Shown here: positions 22,839-34,630 of the stretch, piece after piece
How the letters are laid out: the number at the start of each line of letters is the position of its first letter
Position numbering within the stretch: position 1 is the stretch's first letter
NCBI GenBank assembly: GCA_015832175.1
Contig: WJXW01000004.1
Location: 1,240,001 to 1,304,000, forward strand
DNA length: 64,000 nt
Direction of reading: 5' to 3'
Origin: Paraphaeosphaeria minitans
Lineage: Eukaryota; Ascomycota; Dothideomycetes; Pleosporales; Didymosphaeriaceae
Program-made: the position numbers and the translations under genes
Notes under the pieces: generated by a model
The model's input: the letters and a program-made list of their open reading frames with translations, nothing else
Databases searched by the model: none
Told to the model about the DNA's origin: nothing

Positions 22839-23250
22839 CAGGTAGGTTTCGCGACAGAGTCAGCTGCTTTTAGGACAGGCGCGAGCGCGTCTGTGGTCGC
22901 GCAAATTCTTGGGTCCTCGTTAGGGAAGGTCTGGTCCAACCGCCGTTATCCAAGAAGTAAGATCGAAAAGGATGGACCATAAAGTGAACGTCACCGGAGG
23001 TAAGAATACTCCCAAGTAGTCAAATGAAAGTGTTGCGAACAGGTGGGGCCTGCACGGCGACATAGAGTAATCTTAGCGGACACTACGGTAGCGCGCCGCG
23101 CGAGCACGTGACGTCACCATGGCCTTGTAGTCCTGGAGAAAAGAGAGACCGCGTAGGTACCACGTCCCCGTGCAGGCGACGAGGATTGAATTATCGCTTT
23201 ATCCAAGGCATGTATAAATAGCTGCCTGCATCTGCAACGTCGTGCTCACA
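22839..23250. other. promoter side of the DUF4211 gene
   Basis: Holds the upstream region of the DUF4211 gene, including a CACGTGACGTCA composite motif at 23105-23116. The right end is the 3' flank of the GNAT gene. Confidence 0.5.
23105..23116. promoter_or_regulatory. overlapping E-box and CRE motifs
   Basis: CACGTG overlaps the palindromic CRE TGACGTCA, about 270 bp upstream of the DUF4211 start codon. In fungi, bHLH factors bind CACGTG and bZIP/CREB-type factors bind TGACGTCA. Binding here is inferred from the motif only. Confidence 0.45.
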
Positions 23251-24033
23251 TCATTTCTTCATCTTCGCCTTATCTCCCTCAAAATTTTCCAGCCACGTCC
23301 CTTCTAGACCTTTTGGTTCCCAAAACATTAGGGCGTCAGTGTATTCTTCACAGAGCTTCACCTCGCCTACAATCTTAAATCCACTCTTAAAGTACAGGAA
23401 TCTTCCCACGATGCTTGCCTCCAATGTTACAGGCAATCCCTCGTCTGCGGCTAATTTCTGTGCTTGTTGTATTAACATGCTACCGACCCCACGACGCTGA
23501 AACTTTGGTGACACGCAAATGAGCCCAACATGCCAGCGCGGGTTGATGACCGTGAAGGAATTCCAGGGTTCCAGTTCGATGTATTCTGCCAGGCGCTTGG
23601 GATCTTCCGCGCGGTTTAAGAAATTGGTATCGTACCAAATCTCCCAATCTAAGAGTTTCCTTTCAAACTCTGCAGTCGTCATTAGAATGCTTTCATGGAG
23701 GTTTCAGCAGACAAACAAACTTTTGAAAAGTGTATCTGTGCGCCATTTCTTGCTTGCTTCGTCCCCTGCACTTCGATGGAGAAACACAAAACCAGCAACT
23801 TCAGGTTTACCACCCCAATCACGATCACCGTCTTCGGTCACAACCACGTAGCCATACTGGCCCAAGCCAACGAGGCGTGAGCGCAACCGTATGCTCTGGT
23901 TCCTTCGCAGGTCGCCCGGATATTTCTCCCGCCCAGGATTTAGCCAACCGAAGAACTCGTCTTTTTCTAATGCCTGATGGGTGATTTCGAGAATTTCGGG
24001 TAGGTTTTCTCGTCTCACGGATTGGACGCGCAT
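23251..24033 (-). CDS. GNAT-family N-acetyltransferase
   Basis: Two exons, 24033-23721 and 23669-23251, joined over a 51-bp intron with a CTAAT branch site, give 243 residues. The acetyl-CoA-binding motif A is clear: ICVSPKFQRRGVGSMLIQQA carries the Q/R-x-x-G-x-G signature after the preceding beta strand, and the later FYFKSGFKIVGE-like segment is motif B (LYFKSGFKIVGE). The N-terminal half begins with MRVQSVRRENLPEILEI, typical of GNAT folds. The acceptor substrate cannot be told from sequence; fungal members act on small molecules or amines. The intron-joined frame reads LFKKFERKLLDWE. Confidence 0.85.
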
Positions 24034-24889
24034 TGTGAGATGTTTTGATCCCCAGAGCCAGATGTCTTTGATTCCATGTTGGGAGCAGGCAGCTACTTAT
24101 GACTCTGTTGCGAGCGCTAAAAAGGGCTGTTCTAGGAGAAAGGGCGTAAGTAGGGAGCGCCACTAGCGCTCTTGCAAATGAAGAAGGTGCTAAATATGTG
24201 AGACGACTGCTCGAAAAACGTAGAAAATAAGCATGACGACCCTATGATAGTACCAAAGTAACAAGACCTATGCTCTTGGTCGCCTTGATGGTCTGTATTG
24301 GGAAAATCTAAGTGCATCGAATAGTAAATTCGGGCAACGGAAGTAGCAATAATGGCAATAATAGTAAAGGCAGAAAATCTACGTGAAGAATCTACCGATA
24401 GCGCCGATGCTGATGCTCATGCAAATGTATTAACACAGTGGCTGCTGTTACTGATGTACAGCTTCGACATCTTTTCTCCGCTACCAACAACCACTCCAGA
24501 TGCAACCTTCTCTATTTCACCCACCTTTCTGCCATCCCACCGCATGTCCCTCTACAAAACATTGGACGGCGACCAGCCAGAATGCATCCTCTACTGCGAT
24601 AAAGATCTTGGAAGATTTCGAAGAAGACGAAGTGGATGAAGAAAAGGTTACAACAAAGGCATAGAAGACATGCACTGCACGATGCTGTTTCACGCGGCAA
24701 TTCAAGTCCCGGAATATGACCACTCTATGAAATGAGAAGAGGCGTGTAAAAACTGGCGATGGGTACACCAAACATGCACGTACTGGAATGTGTCCGTATG
24801 CTCGCGCTGAAAATACCACCAATGGAGTGGAGTCCTACCTACCATGGAACGAGCGTGGGTCGCACTAAACAGTCCGTGACTGATACCCT
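24034..24889. other. intergenic
   Basis: No supported gene. A plus-strand frame at 24352-24639 has no family features. Confidence 0.4.
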
Positions 24890-25362
24890 GAAGGCATGAA
24901 GGATCAAAATTGCATCGCCTGCACGCGAACCCGCAAGCTGCTCATGAATTGGAGATGCTGGACAAGAAGGGAGCGTTCAGCTTTCATCCTGCTCCGTATT
25001 CGACTTCTGGATCAAGAGAAGTCTTCCTCCAGCGATGGCGCCATGTCGTAGGTCTCGATGACGGCTTCCAAAAGACGTCGTCGGATCCGGCGCTCGACGA
25101 TCCGTTAAGGTTTCTCACATACAATGCACACCATGAGCTCGAGGGTTAGACCCATGCAACAAGCGGGCCAACGATTGAGTCGAGTAGGGAAGCCGCAATT
25201 ATAGGCGCGGAGAGCTTGCTCAGTGCGCTGGGTCCATGGTCCGGGGACATCGCGGTAGAGTGGGACGTTGGTGAGGACTGGCAAGCGGATCGACTCAGCA
25301 CTCGATGTCGAGCACTCAGAGCTGCAAGAGGGTCATTAGAAGAGCTTGAAAAGCGAAAATAG
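24890..25362 (+). pseudogene. possible gene remnant interrupted by one stop codon
   Basis: One reading frame stays protein-like for about 155 codons but is broken by a TAG at 25147-25149. Before it the frame reads ANPQAAHELEMLDKKGAF and later VFLQRWRHVVGLDDGFQ. After it, in the same frame, it reads SREAAIIGAESLLSALGPWS and ends RGSLEELEKRK. Charge and hydrophobic pattern look natural on both sides. I do not recognise the family and cannot see a splice pair that removes the stop cleanly. A non-coding chance frame is the main alternative. Confidence 0.25.
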
Positions 25363-25870
25363 ATGCTGACAGTGCCTGATCTGCATGCTGCACCCATCTG
25401 GAAATTTCAAGAAGTTCGTCATGCGCCTGAGCATAATGGCGTTCAAAGGGTGCAGGACGAAATGCGAATGCGGGACTAGCATTAAGGCTGCAGAAGTGCC
25501 TCCCCGATTTTTCAGCTCGTTATCAAATACGTTAAAACGACAGCTGCGTCGATACTGTCGAGCAAGTTTGATGTATCTATGCTTTCTACGGGAGTGCAGA
25601 CGGGGTAGATGGTGGGGTGACCCAAATAAGCCTAGCGCCATCTAGCGCTCGGTTAATCGCCAAGGATTCGCAGTGTGCGCTGCGAAATTCCTCGAAACTC
25701 CAAACCCAGCGACATTCGTGAACGACAGCTCCGACGCAGACCGACGACTCCTAACCAGTATGTCCCACCCGCCCTGAGGACGACGTCTGCAATCCAGTTA
25801 AAAGAGGGCACCGCTAACGCACCCGCAGCAGCGACCTCCCCGAAGTCTCGACCTCGCTCAACTACACATC
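25363..25870. promoter_or_regulatory. S29 gene upstream region with a probable 5'UTR intron
   Basis: Upstream of the ribosomal protein gene, a sequence with the donor GTATGT at 25758, a CTAAC branch site at 25814 and the acceptor CGCAG ending at 25828 looks like a 71-bp intron in the 5' untranslated leader, common in fungal ribosomal protein genes. The rest is ordinary promoter DNA. Confidence 0.5.
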
Positions 25871-26288
25871 ATGTCTCACGAGTCCGTCTGGTACTCGCGC
25901 CCGCGCACCTACGGCAAGGGCTCCCGCGAGTGGTACGTCCATCCCTCTTATATACATGCGCGCCGGCCGATCTGTGGCGGGGAAGGAGGACAATGATGGC
26001 CAGCATGGGCCCGAAATGGAACACGCGAACGAGCACCTGAGTGGATTAACATGGGCTAATGGATCCTGTACAGCCGCGTCTGCACTCACCCTGCCGGTCT
26101 CATCCGCAAGTACGGCCTCAACATCTGCCGTCAGTGCTTCCGCGAGAAGAGCGCCGACATTGGTTTCGTCAAGGTACGCATACCCTGCGTGTTACGCACG
26201 CCGCTGCACCTGCATTCGCTGCAGGCTCGGCGACCCGTAAACCATGCATACAGACAGACCAGGAACTAACACCCAGCAGCACCGATAG
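25871..26288 (+). CDS. RPS29: 40S ribosomal protein S29 (uS14)
   Basis: Small zinc-binding protein of the 40S head. Three exons, 25871-25932, 26074-26173 and 26280-26288, give exactly 56 residues, the normal length. The protein begins [20 protein letters not shown] and ends [10 protein letters not shown]. The zinc ligands are Cys21, Cys24, Cys39 and Cys42. Intron 1 splits the codon of Cys21, and the last exon encodes only His-Arg-stop, so an ORF-only scan misses the gene. Introns are 141 and 106 bp, longer than those of the neighbours, again typical of ribosomal protein genes. Confidence 0.96.
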
Positions 26289-26773
26289 ATTTACTATGCA
26301 TCGGCGGTCGGAGTAGCGGAGGAAAGGGCGCCACACTTATACACAACGACAATGTGACGAACATGGATACGAGGGCATGAGGAGCCTCCCATCGGATATG
26401 GCATGCATGCACTGCTGGGCTTCTTCGTTTATCCTGTCCTGCTTTTAGACAGGGATAGGAGGTGTCGGTTCGGATCGAGAACAAATTCAAGTCCTGAATT
26501 CACAACCATGGGATCTTTGTGGCTGCACGAACGTACAATACCTGCACCCCAGCGTGAGAACCGAGGCATGAACATGATGTCCAGCATGCATGAGGGGGCG
26601 AACCCCAGTCAGGGCCGACATCCATCCGCGTCTCACCGATACTTAAGGTTCTCGTGTGCAAAACGTTATCGTCAACTATCCAGATGCTATAGACCACCAT
26701 TGCCCCATGCAACCATTGCCAAAGCCGTTCGCCAAGTCCGCCCCAGAACGCCAAACACGCCCATTCAGAGCGC
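26289..26773. other. intergenic, convergent 3' ends
   Basis: Between the 3' ends of RPS29 and the polymerase alpha B-subunit gene. No supported gene. Confidence 0.5.
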
Positions 26774-28972
26774 TTAGATCTTTACAATATCCACCCTCGC
26801 CCTTTCCCACAGCTTGTGCGCGACCGCAGCCCCTCTCTGCCTGTCCTCATCACTCACAACCGCAGGCCGAACTACTAACCTCGCATACGTGCCTGCTGCC
26901 CTGCGCTTGCTCAGCGTCCCCGGATTAATGACTAGCACACTTTCTACAACCTGAAGCACATCTTATTAGTCCTATCGCTGCAATCGAAAAAGTTGCGGAA
27001 TAACATACCTTGACAAAGCCCTGCAAAACACTGGGCGTGATGAGCACATCCGGCCGTACATTCAGCATCTCGCCCAGCTTGAGATAACTCGCATCCACCA
27101 TGGTACCAAGCGGCAAAAACGGACTGGGACCCTCTTCCGCCTCACCCTCCGCCTCACCCTCCTTGAACACGGCCGCCTCCACCGCACTTGGCGCAAGCAA
27201 CTTCTCCCTCCCCGTGGGCGGAAACACGGGCAGAAAACTGCGCTGCTCAAGCACATTCTTCGCACCCCGCTCATACAGATGCATGCTCCTCGCCTTCCCG
27301 CCCGCAATCTCCTCACGCTGCAGCATGTGCAGCACGTCAAGGCTCGACATGCCCACGATGAACTCGTTCATGCTCAGCGTCATGGGGTTCGTGACGCACT
27401 GGACGTGCTTCCCCGCTGCGCCGAGACCCAGCTCCTTCTTCGTGAACTTGTCCTGCGGGAAGGCTGAGTGGTGGTGGTGCGCGTCGCGCAGGGAGGGCAC
27501 GAGGATGACGTTGCAGGTAGGGAGGCGGCTGGTGAAGGCCTGGATGGGCACGGAGACGAAGGCGCGGAAGAGGTCGGTCATGGTGGCTTGGTCGGGTGAG
27601 GTGAGATGCTGGGGGATGTCGAAGTCACCTGAACGGATGAGGGGGTGTTCTGCGTCGAGGAAGGGGCCGAGCAGGACGATGGTGTCGGCGGAGGCGGAGA
27701 CGGCGTTGTCGAGGAAGGTGTGGAGCGGGGCGAAGTCGAGGTTCTGGTCGGTGGTGTAGGGACCGGAGGCGATGAGGATGGTGAGGGGGCGCACGGTGGA
27801 GGGGTCGGATTCGGGCGTGTCGAGGTATCGGGCGTCGTAGGTGTCGAGTTCTGCGGGGGTGGAGGCGGGCTGGGTGAGGAGGGGAAAGGAGAGCATTTCT
27901 GAGACGACGAAGTTCTCACCCGAGGCGTTGATGCCTTTGAGGGCAACGATTTGTCCCGGAAAGAAGTTGTACGATGTCAGCTTGTCCAGGGTCAGAGGGA
28001 CTCTCCGTCCAGAGCCCCATCGTCGGGAGCCCTCTAGCACTATGGACGCAGCGTTGAGCTTGCCCTCGCTGGTGTCAGAGCATATCCGTCCGACTGCGAT
28101 GACCTCGTTTGGAGACTGGTATGAAGGGTTTCCGAAGGCACTGTCTTCCAGATCAAGACGTTCTTGCAGTAATTGGCGGAACTCGTCGATGCGGTCGTCG
28201 AGCACTTCGGAGGCTTCAGAGAGCTTCATGGCCATGGTCTTGTAGTTGAATTTGGACATGTCGGTGTTGGCTTTGAGTTTGATGCGCGTCTCTGAGGGGG
28301 GCTCTTCTGGTGCATCGGATAGGGCGATGTGCCCGTTCAATTGTTCGGCGATGTCGCCTGCGTTTTTGCGAGAGGAGAAGTTGAAGACACTGTCTTTCGT
28401 CAATTGATGCTGCACGTTCCGGGACGAGCACGTACGGTCCGTCGCCAGCTTCGCCTGTAGGTGTTTGTCCGCCTGCAGGAGAGCTCATCTCGTGGTTCTT
28501 GTGCGCTTTACTGGCGGGTGTGTCGAAGTTGGATCGTCGCTTTGCCGCGCTGCCCAGAGCGCCTGCTCGAGGGGTGGAAATCATGCCGTCCAGCCTGGGT
28601 AGATTAGCATGCCTGTTTTATGTGGTCCTCTCGGTACACCACGTACATATCATACATGTCCCCGCCCTTCGCAGCTCTAGGTGTGGGTGCCACTCGCTTC
28701 GCATCACTCCTCTGTTGTATCTTTCCTCTGCTCTCTTTCACCAACGAGTCTTGCAGATCCTTCTTGAAGTCTCTCGCCGTCTTCAAGTCCATCTTTTCCT
28801 CGCCACCCATTTTCATGTTGTACGCCTGCCATTCGAAGTCGAGCTCCTCGGCAGAGATTGAGAATATGCGCTGGATGGACTGCAATTCGTTGAGGACTTC
28901 GGAGGGGACATCGGCATCCGTCGTGCCGCAATAGCGCTCGAAGCGTTCAGTGAGCTCGGCCGTGTCGTCCAT
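26774..28972 (-). CDS. POL12: DNA polymerase alpha subunit B
   Basis: Non-catalytic B subunit of DNA polymerase alpha-primase, needed to start Okazaki fragments and for telomere-end regulation. Four exons, 28972-28656, 28594-28436, 28389-27009 and 26950-26774, total 677 residues. The N-terminal helical domain (ELTERFERYCG onward) binds partner proteins; a disordered linker with a TPRAA/STPRAG stretch follows. The OB domain and then the inactive calcineurin-like phosphoesterase domain carry the family landmarks: ILIASGPYTT, TIVLLGPFLDAEHP, VILVPSLRDAHH, CVTNPMTLSMNEF and DVLITPSVLQGFVK. The second intron (28435-28390, 46 bp) was placed where the frame resumes at VFNFSSRKNAGDIAEQL. Expression is probably cell-cycle controlled through the MCB pair upstream. 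Confidence 0.95.
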
Positions 28973-29340
28973 GGCGATTGTAGTGGGCTGCTGGAATGGT
29001 TAGATTCGGGCAAGCACAGCAATGTGCCGAGTGTGTGTATTGAGGGTGCAGTCCGAAGCGGGATGGTGATGATGCGCGCGCGCTCCAAAGTTTCGAGACG
29101 CGTCGGAACGCGTCTCGAAATCCACCCCACGCAGCCGCAAAGCTAGCCGCGAAAGGGGCCATTGGCGAGTCCGGCCGTACTGCGATCCACGCCATTGGTA
29201 GATACGGTAGGTATTAATGTCGTAGAGAGATCAGGTCCACCAGCTCGACAGAGAAGCAGCCTCGTCAGTTTCCTCCTTTCTGATCCAGAAAAAGTTCCGT
29301 TTCCCGCCTTTGATCACATTCACATTGCTTTTTCGCTGCC
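28973..29340. promoter_or_regulatory. divergent promoter, POL12 / CRAL-TRIO gene
   Basis: Separates two divergent start codons by 368 bp. Its main feature is the MCB-containing palindrome at 29091-29120, about 120 bp from the POL12 start and 220 bp from the other. Confidence 0.65.
29091..29120. promoter_or_regulatory. palindromic pair of MCB boxes
   Basis: TTTCGAGACGCGT and its exact reverse complement face each other across a 4-bp CGGA spacer (13-bp arms). Each arm contains ACGCGT, the MluI cell-cycle box bound by MBF (Mbp1/Swi6; Res/Cdc10 in fission yeast). POL12-type genes are classic G1/S targets of this factor. Confidence 0.75.
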
Positions 29341-30448
<1,108 letters not shown>

Positions 30449-30836
30449 AATGAGCGTATAATTCTTTCCGGGCGTCGTAAAGCGTTTTGTGTGAGCGAAA
30501 ACAATGATAGATGATAGATCTGGCACTATGCGGCCGTAATAATACCCTGTCTGCGTTGCGAAGTCCGTTCTCCAGCTCCACGATCGCGTCCGGGACAGAG
30601 TACGACCCGCGGCTTTGCAGCTAAAAACCGTCTTATCGAGTACGTGATGACATTTCTTTTTAGTAATAACATACAACGCTGACTTTGTTGGAAAGAAGCC
30701 CCATCTACGGGGGAAGAAAAAACTATCTACCGTCGAAGAGAAGACGTAACCTCGCGCACCATGCGCAACCCATTCAACCCCGGACCACATTACATACACT
30801 CTTCATCACGCCAGCTCTCGTATCCCACAAGAACCC
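30449..30836. other. intergenic, convergent 3' ends
   Basis: Between the 3' ends of the CRAL-TRIO gene and the 616-residue secreted protein gene. No supported gene. Confidence 0.5.
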
Positions 30837-32801
30837 TCACTCCAAAATACTCGTCCTCTTGAAGTCCCTTTTTCTCTTCGTCGGCGCATTCAACAGCACA
30901 CTCTTCCCCCCCAAATTGCTATAACACTGCACATTCGTCGGCTGCTTCGTGCTCCTCGCACTATAACTGAACCTCCCGCTGCCCAAACTACTCATCGCCA
31001 ACCGCGTGCCATTGTTGTTCAGCGCCAGCGTCATCGTCTTGACATCCCCGTTCGCAACGTTCGAGTGGCACGTCACGCCGATCGTGCCGCTCTGCCGGCT
31101 CTCCCACGTGTACGTGTCGAGTGTGACGATGTCGGGCGCGGTGCCGGATACGCGGACCGAGACCTGCGCTTTGGACGTCTTCGATAAGTCTGACTTGAGG
31201 GAGATGGTGGCTTCGAACTTGAGCGTGGTGGCGGCGGAGAGCTTCGGCGCGACGAAGGAGGCGGTTTGCGCGGCGGGGCTCTGCAGCGTGACGGAGGCGC
31301 TGGGGACGCCCGAGGGCTCTATCTGCGTCCATTTGAAGTCGAGTGCGGAGTTGGAGATGTCGGTATTGTTGTTTTGGACGACAAGCTGGATGGTTGCCCC
31401 GGTGCGCTGGTCGGCAGAGAAGGGGGCAATGGTGGCGGTGGGCTCGGCAACGGGGCCGGAGGGATCATTTGGGCTGCAGATCTTGGATGGAGAGGGTGGA
31501 GTCGGGCCGGGGAAGGGAGAGAGAGGGCCATATTGCTCGCCGTCGAGGAAATCGCCTTGCACCAGGCCGCGGATGTCGGAGAAGCGGTATGCTGGGGGCT
31601 CGGCGCCAGGGACGTTGACTTCGGGCTGAATCCATTCTGTCACGGGTGTGATGTATTGCCCGGCTTTGAGTCCGTCTTTGGTCTCTATGACCGGGGTATT
31701 CGTCTTGATAACGTATTCGCGGGTGTACGGGGTTGAGGCAGCGACACGGGCTTCCCACTTGCATCGGACGTCGCCGCCCCTGGGTGTGGCAGAGCCAACC
31801 TGGCGGGTTTTTACGTCGCCTGTGCATGGGTCGACTTCAATGGCATAGATCTGGACTGAGGCGCCAGTACAGCTGGAGAGATAACCAATGAACTAGTAAC
31901 AGGTCAGTTAGGTAATGCTATTTTGGGTACGAGTATCTGACCCGAGTATCAGCAACCTCAACATTAGGATCAGCGTCAGTGACTCCGATGATTGCATCTT
32001 CGATAAAGATGTAATTAGGTACTGTGCTAGAGGCTGAAGTCGTGACCTGCACATTGGTGGCTGACATCTCGAACACGAGAAGCTCGCCGCTCTTGGGGAT
32101 AGCAGTGTATGTAATGAAGTCACCGACTAAGAAAGGTACCATAGCAAGAGGGTCAGGAGCGGCAAAGTTCGTTGATCCGGCCGGGCGATTTGAGGAGGGG
32201 CACTTCTCATCTGTGGAGGAACGCCGGAAGCACATGGGAAATCCGGAAAAGGCTTGGATGCTTGGATTTTCATCGTCGACCGGGAAGAAAGGCGAGAGGT
32301 CTGAAGCCTTTCCAAACACACCGTTCGGGTCGCTCAGGCGCAGTTTGGTCCCAAGGCCGCGGAGCTTGAAGGAACCATCGGCAACGTCGATCGAATCGAT
32401 GTAGCCTATGCCTGCTCGTAGCTCAAACCCGCCGGTAACGATGACCTGTGCGGCTGTTGGAATTAAGCCGATGATGTTGCCGAAGACGGTGACTTCGTAG
32501 CCATTGATGCCAGCTCCGCAGAGTTTTCTAAATGGGACCCAGATGGTAGGAAATTGGACGATCAGGTTCTTTGGTACTGTTATATTCCAGCCATCTACTG
32601 AGATTGAGCCTCCAGAGTTAAAGTCGTTAGAGGCGACAGAGCAGCTAACTATGTCAGCGGACGGGAATTTGCGAAGAAGTGGGACATTGACCCCCCAAAT
32701 GCGCCGACTACACTCAATGGTGAAATGTTTGAAATAGGTGTTGCAGCCAAAGCTCCAGAGACCAGCGCCAACAGGGAGGAGCGTATCGTGAGGCCCGTCA
32801 T
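30837..32801 (-). CDS. conserved-looking secreted protein, unknown function
   Basis: Three exons, 32801-32714, 32648-31942 and 31892-30837, give 616 residues. The start MTGLTIRSSLLALVSGALAA is a good signal peptide. The first exon was joined through a GTGTAG donor to restore ISPLISCSVASNDF. The N-terminal two thirds read as a beta-rich secreted domain with spaced cysteines (KLCGAGINGYEV, MCFRRSSTDEKCPSS, LSSCTGASVQIY, DPCTGDV). The last 230 residues look like an Ig-like beta sandwich region with two repeated SVTLQ/KAQVSVRVSG-type strands and a final Cys pair (CHSN, CYSN). The tail is basic and there is no obvious GPI signal. I do not recognise the family; a cell-wall or extracellular role is inference. 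Confidence 0.8.
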
Positions 32802-34630
32802 GACGAAGCTGGTTGGAATAACAGAAGAAGCGCCTTACTTAAATATAACGTGGAAACATGCGCTTTATTACACGCCCTTCAGCACTGTTGCGGTGGGGTA
32901 CGGGAAGTGCACAGACTATCGACATAGGCCTCTTGCTCTGGGGTATGGATCCTAGAATCAGCACCAGGAGGTGTCCCCACGCTCGACCATGTCTCCGTGG
33001 ACAGTATCGCTCCGGTCTGGAAGCTCAGATGTAGAACTTTTGCTCGGTCACGTCAGGTTATGTGCATACACGGTATGTTCCGCGTCCGCCACAATACTTC
33101 CAAGCCCTTCAAGCCGCATCGGGAGAAGATACTGGCCGAAAAGAGGTGTTAGGTCGCCATCGGCGCGCGTGCCATTCGTTGCGAAAGGCCAATTGAGGTC
33201 CGTAAGCCATTGAAACAAGCTTCTCGCGAAGCATACCCAAGCCGATAGATAAGATACTGGGCCCCGGACTTCTTATACGCCGTACCTCGTCCTCTCGCAG
33301 CCGACACAGGACGTCGGGAGCGGCTGATACCGCCAAGGGAGCCTAACTCGTATTATCCTGACAGCTTGAAGAACACCATTGGGTTCGAAAGACAAGAATT
33401 TTTTCAGATATTTTACTCCGGGTAAAGGTGGGCCATATTCGGCTTCGGGACATACGGTAGCGTAAGAGGCAAATGGCTATGTCCCAGCCAGAACCCAGAC
33501 ACTCCAGAACAGGCGAAGCAAAGTTGATGCCTAGATGCGACTAAAGCTACAATAGACAAGCGAACACGAGACATGGTTGTAGACTCTGTTTAACGTACCG
33601 CGTAGGGCGACTTAATCGATACGAGGAGTCCATGTGCAGTACCGTACCAGCTATTTTTACTTCGTGTGTTGACCTTGGAAGAGCGCTGGACCCCTGTACT
33701 GGAAAAGCGAGGGGGCGAATGATGTAGACATCGAGCTAGGGATCGTGTGTGGGCCAGATTGGTGAGATGTAACAAAGTCCACCTAATGTGGCTGATCTAG
33801 AACCTCCCAGCTGAGAGGATATGCATAGGAAATCCTTGGCATCCTGCTCTTGCCAAGAGAGGCGCCTTCGAGGCGGCGCTGAGCGTGTGCTGCTAAGAGA
33901 GTCATCTTCGCAACTAAAAGAGTTCCGCGGCAATACGATAGCGAAGAGGGCTACTGTGAATAGCGGCCTCTTTGTCGTTCGAATTGGGTTTAGTCGGGAC
34001 GCGAACCTCAGGGTCCAGCCTTCCATCATGGCCATATGGGAGAACATGGAGGCTGCCACGCAGTGTACTACGCCTGAAAACATGCTTGTAATGTCTTGGA
34101 ACCTGGTAGATACTACACACATCCGCGACATGCAATCTCGCTGCCCACTTTGCACCACAAGAACCAAATGCCTGTAGGCAACGGAACGTAATCGGCCCCT
34201 ATCCGTAGGATCGGCGTACCTACCCAGAGTTCTGGTCATCTGGCGTACAAATGTGTCTGAATTATATACCATAACGATGACTTGGCATATATGCGAATAC
34301 GACGACTGCGGGAATACACTATGCATACAACGCCCGCCCTTGCATCCGCTCCTGCTTCCGCACTTACATACACATGCATCGGCAAGTGATATCTTGAGCG
34401 TATTCTCTGCCATTCGAGCTGCCGAGCATCTCCAAGACTCCATCTTAGGGTCATATTGGTGGGAATGCTTTTGGACAATCTCCAAAAACGACCGAGGAAC
34501 GGATAGCGCTTGAGAGGTTGCAACAGTATCCTATTGTGACCTGTTGAAGGGCATCGGAAGCATGCACATATTGAATGGCACTCATGCAGTGGGGGAATCC
34601 AGGATCGAGTTCGGACTGGAAGGAAAACTG
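32802..34630. other. long gene-free stretch
   Basis: About 1.8 kb with no supported gene. A minus-strand frame of 249 codons (33736-34485) is Cys/Ser/Arg-rich and lacks natural composition. The left 150 bases are the promoter of the secreted protein gene. Confidence 0.45.

Noticed and set aside
33736..34485. 249-codon minus-strand frame with a metallothionein-like CVCKCGSRSGCKGGRC stretch
   Set aside because: Composition is Ser/Arg/Cys-biased throughout, there is no splice structure or family match, and the Cys stretch does not follow a known metallothionein spacing.
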